DNA from: Nephromyces sp. MM_2019
Lineage: Eukaryota; Apicomplexa; Aconoidasida; Nephromycida
Direction: 5' to 3'
NCBI GenBank assembly: GCA_015657535.1
Contig: JADHZB010002142.1
Coordinates: 8,255 to 22,459, forward strand
DNA length: 14,205 bases
Part shown: in pieces, positions 7,465 through 14,205 of the stretch
Numbering within the stretch: the first letter of the stretch is position 1
Layout: every line of letters begins with the position of its first letter
Notes under the pieces: generated by a model
The model's database searches: none
What the model was told of the DNA's origin: nothing
Seen by the model: the letters and a program-made list of their open reading frames with translations, nothing else
Translations under genes and position numbers: made by a program

Positions 7465-7557
7465 ACACACACGTATATAAATATATATCTATAATTGCAA
7501 ATCACACACATATATATAAATAAGTATCTATACTTGCAAATCACACACATATATACA
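7465..7557 (+). repeat. 39-bp direct repeat just after the POLR1A stop
   Basis: About two and a third copies of a unit of ACACACA, A/T-rich middle, then TTGCAAATC (first copy to 7503, second 7504-7542, partial third). It lies 16 bp after the stop, so it is probably in the 3' UTR or downstream flank. I see no AATAAA close by and do not call a polyadenylation site. Confidence 0.75.
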
Positions 7558-10500
7558 CAATAGATCGTATATCTTAAATATATTTTGTTAATTTAAAGCT
7601 TTTGAAATTTGTTATTTTATCGAATCATCTTTCAGTATTTGAAAAAATATATTATTTGTATGTAACCTCCTTAAAATTAAATTGAATTCAAAACTTGAAC
7701 TTTTACTGTTTTAGTTTATATTTACATATTTATAAGTATACATGTGTATATATGTTTTTATTTTGGTATACATCATTAAAGAAGTTTTGTAGGATAGATA
7801 TATAATATTAACGTATTTTATATCGTTTTCTAAGCCGTCTATATCGTGTAAGAAATATTGTAGATTCAAGCTCCTTAAGATAATACCTAAAGGAAGTTAA
7901 TAAATTTAATATGTATAATTACTTCAAATATCTTGCAAATTTTTCAATTTCATAATTTGAAATCTATTTATTAGTATGGTTTATATGTTTGTGTGCATCT
8001 AAAAATTAACAACTTATAGGCTTATGTTTACCTCAAAAAAGTGATATATATATATATATACATTTAGCATACTTAATCATAATATTTCAATTTATGTGCT
8101 TATTCACCTTAATGAACCAATGGTTCGTGTTACATCATCATAAGAATTCAATTCCTTTCTTGTTCTTAACCTTTAAAAACATATATATTAATATGAATAT
8201 TAAATATAAATAAACAATTGATATCAAATATTGGAAAATTAAATAATGAAAATTGATAAACCAATTTATATGAATTGTTTATCAATATATCTTGATAATA
8301 GTTTCGAGATAAATCCATAAACCAAATTGGTAAAAAATTAATTTCACTTCAAACCTAGATTGTAGAAACTCCCATAAGCTTAATAATTGGTAGTATAAGA
8401 ATAACTAGTAATTAAATGATGGTGATTTGATCAATTTGCCTAATATAAGTTGATAATTTTCTTGAAATTAATAAATTCAATTAAAGTTACTGAAATTATT
8501 TTGTGTTTCAATCCAAGTTATTAAAAGATGAGTCTCGCAATATTTTTGGTATTAAGTTGTTTTAATTCAAATGTTGAAAAGTCAAAATTTGAAAAGTGTT
8601 TTTAGATGAGTTGTTGATTTTCTGACATTGAAATTTTGTAAATCTAGTATAAATTGAATAAAATCTATTAATTCACTATGCATTTGGAAACATTATGTTG
8701 TGTAAGATACTTTCTGTAAGAAATAATATTGTATTAGTTTAATTTTGAGCTATCTTCGCCTGTAATCCTATTTATTTAGACATCCCAAGTTATGAAGTTG
8801 TTATTGTTTGAACTTGAATTATTGTTATCTGTTATTGTAGATTAGTATTAGTAGTGTGTTGTGAATAGTACCTTTGGTAAGAAATAGTTAAAATTAGTAA
8901 CAAAGTTTTTATTTGTGTAATTTCAGATAATTTAGATGGAAATGTAATAATCACTACTCCTTAGTATATAGCCATTGTAAAATAATGTTGTAGAATGTGA
9001 ACCATACTGCTATCTGAGTTTGTTGTGTCTAGTATACTATTTCATATATGGTGATGCTATTTGTAAATATAACAGCCAACATATGTTTTGAAACAGTCGT
9101 TGAGAAATCACTCTTCAAGCATCTAGTGTTGCTATTTTTTATTCTACTATTATTTTGAGTATAAATTATACATATATATATTTAACTTTACCAAGTTTTA
9201 GTACGGTTTACAAAATTGGTTTGATCGGTTGAGCTTTGTCGGGCCATCCAACACATTTGTTTAAACAGTAAAAATATTTTCTTCTGTTGTGTTGGAGTTG
9301 TAATTTTATAATTCATTTTATAATTGAGAACTCAGATATTTGTTATATTTATCATTAGATATGTATAATCAAAATATAAATAGTAAATATAAAATATATA
9401 TACTTCTTTGAAAAGAAAAAAAAAAATCTTGGTTATTTATCGGGAGAAAATATTTATTTTATTTTATTTTTTGTGTGTGTATGTACATACAAAAAGTTTT
9501 AATAAAATTGATAACCACAAAATTCCCCAATTTTTGAAAGCATCTTGATCACTAGGTAACTTATTTATCTTTTTATTTTTGTTTTTAATTTTTCTTTTAA
9601 AAAAAAAATCTAACTTATGATTATCTTTTTGATTATTTATGTCTTGTTTTGTTCTAAGATGCCTCAGGTATTTAAAAATACACTATTGAGTATTATAAAC
9701 CAATTAAATATAATATAAAGCATATATTCATATATAACTGAGTACATTACTTCATATAAATTTTATTTCAATAATTTGATTATAATTTAGGAAATAACAT
9801 GAAAAAGCAAATTATCCTCTTTCACATATATTTGTTCAATTCACATCTAATTCTTTATTTTCTCGATGTATATATATCTATCATGATTTTAGATTAGTGC
9901 TACATATAAAAGCTTGACTAGTGTATCATTGTACTAGAATTTAGTACACATTATGAGAATAATAAATTTAATAATTGAGAAAAATAATTTAAGTAATCCA
10001 AGTATTATAAGCAATATAAATATTTAGTAATCCTAATAACAATATTATATATAATTTGACAAATTAATTTGGCTTTTATAATTATTAAATAAATAAACAT
10101 TTGCAATAGTAATCCAATACTTATAAAAAGTGAACACTTGTTGATTTTGTATCAATTTTCAAGTTTATATATAATTGTATATAAAATATTATATATAATC
10201 TTTTTAAATTATATTGCTTTTTTTGAAACTTTGCTAATTGGGTTTCATATTATATTGTGTTACCAAAAAGATATTCTATAATTAATTTATATCATAGAGA
10301 TAGATAGACACAAATAGTCAGTTTATAATCCTATGATCATAGATACATATATGCAATATATGTGAACTTATTCAATTAGGAATATAAATTGAAATAGATA
10401 TGAAAATAAAATAAAATTATATAGTTAAGTTATTAGTATGTGTTGATGCGTTTAAAACTTGTATTAAAAAAATAATTCTATTGGGTTTTAAATCAATATC

Positions 10501-10700
10501 TAATTTTAAATCAAGAGTTTTAATTATTGATATAAAACATTACAATATAATTTTCTCTTATGCAATAACACAGAATTTATGTATGTCTTCAGATAATGTA
10601 TAAGGTAAATTATATTATATTTTAAATATATACTTAAACATATGGGATGTATAAACTACACTTTAAAATTTAATTAACTGTATACAAATCTACATAAATT
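7558..10700. other. AT-rich intergenic DNA without recognisable gene
   Basis: About 3.1 kb of AT-rich sequence with stops in all frames. I find no conserved protein segment, tRNA-like cloverleaf, rRNA or transposase fragment on either strand. The CA/TG microsatellites that fill the introns are almost absent; a short GTGTGTGTATGTACATAC at about 9471-9490 is the main exception. Small A or T runs occur at 9410-9427 and 9597-9608, and a hairpin-like inverted repeat at 8251-8287. A non-coding RNA cannot be excluded by eye. Confidence 0.7.
8251..8287. repeat. Short imperfect inverted repeat
   Basis: Arms AATTGATAAACCAATT and AATTGTTTATCAAT are reverse complements apart from one missing base, around a TATATG loop. 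It could form a 14-bp stem. In AT-rich DNA such palindromes arise easily, so function is not implied. Confidence 0.6.
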
Positions 10701-11960
10701 AGTTTTATTTTTTTTCTAATCTCAATATAATAAACGCAATTGACAATATATGCTAATTATCAAATATATTCTACACATATTTCATACATATAACAACATA
10801 TATAAATATTTACCAACATACAAACACATATACATATATATATACACCCACAAATGGTTGTACAAAAGTAAACTTAAGACATATTATTGAATCATCAAAA
10901 AACTTTGGTTTAAGGGCAATGCACTATTTATTACCAAATAGCATATTTTCTATGCACCAATAAATTAAACACTCTAAATTATACATAAATCCTAAACACA
11001 ACAGCACGTTTTAACTCCAAATAACTCGTTCTAATCTTCATTAACGTTCTATGTAATCTGCTCCTTCCATACACTTTACAAATTAACTTAAACTTGACTA
11101 CGCAATCCTACACATAAACACACCACTATACACACACAAGAACTACCCTTTTATACTATAACTATACATACATACCCGCATAAATATATATATATGTATA
11201 TATATATATATACTCAATCAAACACACGGAGGTTTTCTTGCAATACACCGAACACCTACCTACCCACCGACAACTACTTTCAAGCACATCCTTATAAAAA
11301 AGCAAATACGCACACACACACACATTGCCCTACACAAACCCCTACACACACTCCTATATATATCAACACAAAATATATAGAATAAATGTTTATATAATGC
11401 CAATCTCTTCTATGCACAATCATATTATAATCGAAATACATTATTCAAAATCGCACACAACCACACATAACCAAACATAACCACACGTACACTCTCCTCT
11501 CAACACCGCTTACCCACAACATCTCCCAATTATACACACACGCAATACGCTCACAACTCACACACACCAAACATACCCCGCACACCCCACAGAACCTACT
11601 AGTTAAAAATTAAAATTATCAGAATAAAATAGATTGATCGTAACTTATTTAGCGCTTCCCACATACAATTTCTTTTTGCTTAGCATTTACCCCTAAAATA
11701 AATTTTAATATATTCCACACACAATTCGTTAAATTTTGCATTTTCTTAATAAAATTATTTCACAAATAATTCCCGTTAATTACCTCCGCACATTTTCAAA
11801 TTACAAATAATATATCCCTATACAGATTTACTTCTATACATAATTAATGATACAGATTCGTTGATAAGTACATAGATTTATCAAAATACATACTAACACA
11901 CCTATATCTTCAAACACAGATACATACATACATATACACACAAATATATAAAACAATCGA
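10701..11960. other. A/C-rich, G-poor upstream flank of the asparagine synthetase gene
   Basis: Composition shifts from T-rich to A- and C-rich on the + strand, with scattered ACACAC, CCACACATAACCAAACATAA-like sequence near 11460, and a TA palindrome at about 11186-11213. The only open frame (11194-11385) is Thr/His/Pro-rich translated repeat with no family signature. No conserved exon found; it could hold a 5' UTR, a promoter or non-coding transcript sequence. Confidence 0.6.
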
Positions 11961-11969
11961 ATTTATAAT

Positions 11970-12083
11970 TTAAAATCACCCCCTCTCCCCATCACAACCT
12001 CGCATACCCAGTTTTTTCCAAAGGTACAATCCCCGCCCCTCTCCCACAGTACTCATACTACATTTACACACACCTCCCATATA
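11970..12083 (+). promoter_or_regulatory. Probable promoter / 5' UTR of asparagine synthetase, with C-rich blocks
   Basis: Two C/T-rich blocks (ATCACCCCCTCTCCCCATCA and ATCCCCGCCCCTCTCCCACA) stand out in AT-rich DNA 30-105 bp upstream of the ATG. CCCACAG at about 12042-12048 could be a 5' UTR acceptor. No clear TATA element is distinguishable because the whole area is AT-rich. Assignment rests on position and composition only. Confidence 0.35.
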
Positions 12084-12501
12084 ATGTGTGGCATTTTATC
12101 GATATTAAGGTCACCTTTAGATGACCACACACTACGTTTTAAGGCCCTAGGACTGTCTAAGAAGATACGCCACAGAGGACCAGATTGGAATGGTGTACAT
12201 ATTCAAGATTTTGAAAATGGTTTAAAGCACGTTTTTGCACATGAGCGCTTAGCTATTGTAAACCCAGAGAGTGGCCATCAACCTCTATTTGATGACTCAG
12301 GAAAAGTGTGTGTAACTGTAAATGGTGAGATATATAACTACAAGAACCTTATCACTCTCCTCAAAACAACCAAGCCAGACTTGTCCTTTGAAGCTAAGAG
12401 TGACTGTGGTGTTATCCCTTACTTATACCAACAATATGGTGTAGAATTCCTCCCCCTCTTAGATGGTGTTTTTGCTTTTACACTTTCTGATGAATCTACA
12501 G
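12084..12501 (+). CDS. ASN1: ASN1 exon 1: glutaminase domain
   Basis: Residues 1-139 plus one base. Holds the catalytic Cys2 and the glutamine-binding motifs through LDGVFAFTLSDEST. Donor ACAG|GTTTGT, phase 1, entering a TG repeat. The frame stays open into the intron for 27 codons of Cys/Val/Tyr-rich translated repeat, which is not coding. Confidence 0.96.
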
Positions 12502-13833
12502 GTTTGTGTGTGTGTGTAGATATATGTCTTGTAAAATATGTGTATATGTTGATATATCTGTTTAATATGTATGTATATACTTAAAGAGAGTAAGCGAATA
12601 TATATGAAAAAAAATATATACATTATCAGGTGAATATTTAGTAGCAAGAGATCCCTTTGGTATATTTCCACTCTATATTGGATATGCTTCCGACGGCTCA
12701 GTATTTGTTAGCTCTGAATTAAAATGTAAGAACTCTATAAAGTACACCCAGAAGCAATCTAATGATCATACGCACACTGTGCATCTTTTTATGGTGTATA
12801 TATATAATGTATAAAAAAATATCCATAACTTATAGATATACCTCCTAACAACCAATTTCATAGTTACGTACCCAATTATATACACACATTACATACAAGC
12901 ACCCCAAAATATAATTAGAATACATCATCACAATTTAATATACACACACATCTCTTTTCACCCTCCAACACCCATAGATACATACATCTATCACCCGACC
13001 TCCCCAACATCCCTTCATACACACACACATCAACCTAACAGGTATTTCTGAGGACTGTATACACTTTGAAGAATTCCCCCCAGGATCATATATGACTTCA
13101 CACACGCCCGGTTTTAAACGTTATTATTCTCCCTCTTGGTGGACCAGTTCATATAACAATATGAAATTTAACAAATTTAATAAATCTAACCTTTTTGACT
13201 GCCTTTCAAAGGCTGTTAATAAACGTCTAATGTCTGATGTCCCCTTTGCTACTATGTTGTCTGGTGGCTTAGATTCATCTATCATAGCCTATCTCGTTAA
13301 TGAGTATGTGTGTGTGTGTGTATGTGTGTGTATAGAAGAGGGGGAGGGGAGATTGAAAGTGTAGTGTATACGTTTAGTTACGTTTTGTGTGTAGGTTTGG
13401 TGGTATGTTGTGTGTAGGTTTGGTGGTATGTTGTGTGTAGGTTTGGTGGTATGTTGTGTGTAGGTTTGGTGGTATGTTGTGTGTAGTTTTGGTGGTATGT
13501 TGTGTGTAGGTTTGGTGGTATGTTGTGTGTAGGTTTAGTGGTATGTTGTGTGTAGGTTTAGTGGTATGTTGTGTATGGGTCGGATATGTATGCTATTTTT
13601 ATATCTAATGATTATGTTTAGGGATTGATTTTATTTTATACACATAATTTTGAAAGCACATAATTTTGCATATATTAATTTGCACACACATGACCTTACA
13701 CACATTTTTAGGAAATTTAAGGAAATGCAAATCAACTCAGACTTAGACAAATCACTCATGTTTAATAAATTACACACATTTTCAATTGGAATGAAAAATT
13801 CACCTGACACAGAAGCTGCTCGTAAAATGGCTG
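12084..13833 (+). CDS. ASN1: Asparagine synthetase (glutamine-hydrolysing), N-terminal 299 residues, 3' partial
   Basis: Makes asparagine from aspartate, ATP and glutamine-derived ammonia, usually in the cytosol. Model: join(12084..12501, 12630..12725, 13042..13303, 13712..>13833), phases 1, 1, 2, 1. The start is fixed by Met-Cys-Gly-Ile: Cys2 becomes the N-terminal nucleophile of class II glutaminases after Met removal. Glutaminase motifs: HRGPDW at 30-35, ERLAIVNP at 54-61, NGEIYN at 80-85, SDCG at 106-109. The synthetase half begins with the ATP pyrophosphatase P-loop SGGLDSS at 245-251, then GMKNSPDTEAARKMA. Sequence details (SKKIRHRGPDWNG, ARDPFGIFPLYIG, HFEEFPPGSY) resemble plant and E. 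coli AsnB-type enzymes more than animal ASNS. The family has about 550-590 residues, so roughly half is missing past the window edge. All key residues visible here are intact. Confidence 0.96.
12502..13041 (+). repeat. ASN1 introns 1 (TG-type) and 2 (CA-type)
   Basis: Intron 12502-12629 is TG/TA-rich (TTTGTGTGTGTGTGTAG early). Intron 12726-13041 is A/C-rich with CATACATCTATCACCCGACC-type sequence and ACACACACATCAACCTAACAG at its acceptor. The two lie on either side of the 96-bp exon 2 and have opposite repeat polarity. Confidence 0.85.
12630..12725 (+). CDS. ASN1: ASN1 exon 2: end of glutaminase domain
   Basis: 96-bp exon after ATTATCAG. Encodes EYLVARDPFGIFPLYIGYAS and DGSVFVSSELK, matching the AsnB segment FLVARD-x-x-G-x-x-x-LYIG...VSSEMK. 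Donor AAAT|GTAAGA, phase 1. Confidence 0.95.
13042..13303 (+). CDS. ASN1: ASN1 exon 3: inter-domain segment and ATP P-loop
   Basis: Acceptor CTAACAG. Encodes ISEDCIHFEEFPPGSYM, FKRYYSPSWW, VNKRLMSDVPFATMLSGGLD and SSIIAYLVNE. The SGGLDSS loop binds the ATP phosphates. The codon split with exon 2 reads TGT (Cys), where plant enzymes have Gly after the SSE-x-K motif. Donor GA|GTATGT, phase 2. Confidence 0.95.
13304..13711 (+). repeat. ASN1 intron 3 with a 23-bp minisatellite
   Basis: 408-bp intron. After GTATGTGTGTG and a G-rich patch (GAGGGGGAGGGGAGA near 13338), positions 13395-13578 hold eight copies of a 23-bp unit made of GTTTGGTG plus GTATGTTGTGTGTAG, with a few substitutions (GTTTTGGTG near 13487, GTTTAGTG in the last two, TAG changed to TGG in the last). 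The end of the intron is plain AT-rich then CA-rich before TTTTTAG. Confidence 0.94.
13712..13833 (+). CDS. ASN1: ASN1 exon 4: start of synthetase core
   Basis: Acceptor TTTTTAG, phase 2. Encodes KFKEMQINSDLDKSLMFNKL, then HTFSIGMKNSPDTEAARKMA, matching the family's LHSF-x-VGLEGSPDL-x-AAR-x-VA. Donor GCTG|GTAAAT, phase 1. The following exon should start with the Y/H-LG-T/S-x-HHE segment and is not found before the window ends. Confidence 0.93.
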
Positions 13834-14174
13834 GTAAATTATCTGTACACATAAGCTATATATATTCTTTTTTTATACACACATAGATCTTAAATATACA
13901 CATTTATTCACACATACACATTACTGAATATATTTATTTATACAGATACAGACACACTTTTAAACGTACACATTTTTAGTTTTACACACACTTGACACCT
14001 ATACTAAAACATAGAACTACTCTCTTTATTTTCACACACATTGACACACAAACATACATAAAAACACATATTTTGATATATATATGTATGCACATATTCA
14101 TTAAGTTATCTATATACCTTTATACATATATATATATATATATATAATGAATGTCTGTGCATTTACACTAGAAT

Positions 14175-14205
<31 letters not shown>
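13834..14205 (+). repeat. Start of ASN1 intron 4, CA and TA repeats to window end
   Basis: Donor GTAAAT. Interspersed ACACACA and ATATAT sequence throughout, with (TA)n at about 14126-14147 and again from 14172 to the end. I find no exon with asparagine synthetase similarity. The window finishes inside a TA repeat, like its start. Confidence 0.8.

Noticed and set aside
8120..8140. GGTTCG motif resembling a tRNA B box
   Set aside because: There is no A box, acceptor stem or anticodon arm at the right spacing; one short match in AT-rich DNA is not evidence.
11194..11385. 63-codon open frame rich in Thr, His, Pro and Tyr
   Set aside because: The sequence is A/C-rich repeat with no homology and no splice partners; composition explains the open frame.

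Overview
The window is a piece of nuclear DNA from a eukaryote. Both recognisable genes are on the + strand, both are cut by many GT-AG introns, and both read with the standard code. The DNA is very AT-rich and is loaded with (CA)n, (TG)n and (TA)n microsatellites and short minisatellites. A protist with a repeat-rich genome seems likely, but nothing here is diagnostic. A foraminiferan or other repeat-rich protist is only a guess.

Layout. Positions 1-339 are the 3' part of an intron. Positions 340-7448 hold the last 13 exons of the largest subunit of RNA polymerase I (POLR1A/RPA190 family). They splice in frame into 979 residues ending in TAA. The N-terminal part, probably 700 residues or more, lies upstream of the window. 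Bridge helix, trigger loop, jaw, acidic Pol I linker and the C-terminal cleft region occur in the usual order. Positions 7449-12083 are about 4.6 kb without a recognisable gene: a short tandem repeat after the stop, then about 3.1 kb of AT-rich DNA almost free of microsatellites, then an A/C-rich stretch leading into the next gene. Positions 12084-13833 are the first four exons (299 residues) of a glutamine-hydrolysing asparagine synthetase, of the type seen in plants and in bacterial AsnB. The rest of that gene lies beyond the window, whose last 370 bases look like intron.

The genes are not a pathway. One makes the catalytic subunit of the rRNA-synthesising polymerase and the other makes asparagine from aspartate and glutamine. 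They are simply head-to-tail neighbours with separate upstream regions.

The unusual content lies in the repeats. Several introns carry their own minisatellite (units of 20, 22, 26 and 23 bp). Introns tend to be either CA-type or TG-type on the sense strand. CA-type repeats also run into exons, where they encode Thr-His tracts, while TG-type repeats do not. Four identical 27-bp units sit in frame just behind the Pol I trigger loop. One intron repeat carries a perfect donor and acceptor motif in each of its first seven units. I see no multi-gene defence, secretion or mobile system. Exon-intron models come from homology recalled from the protein families plus phase bookkeeping, and were not checked against transcripts.
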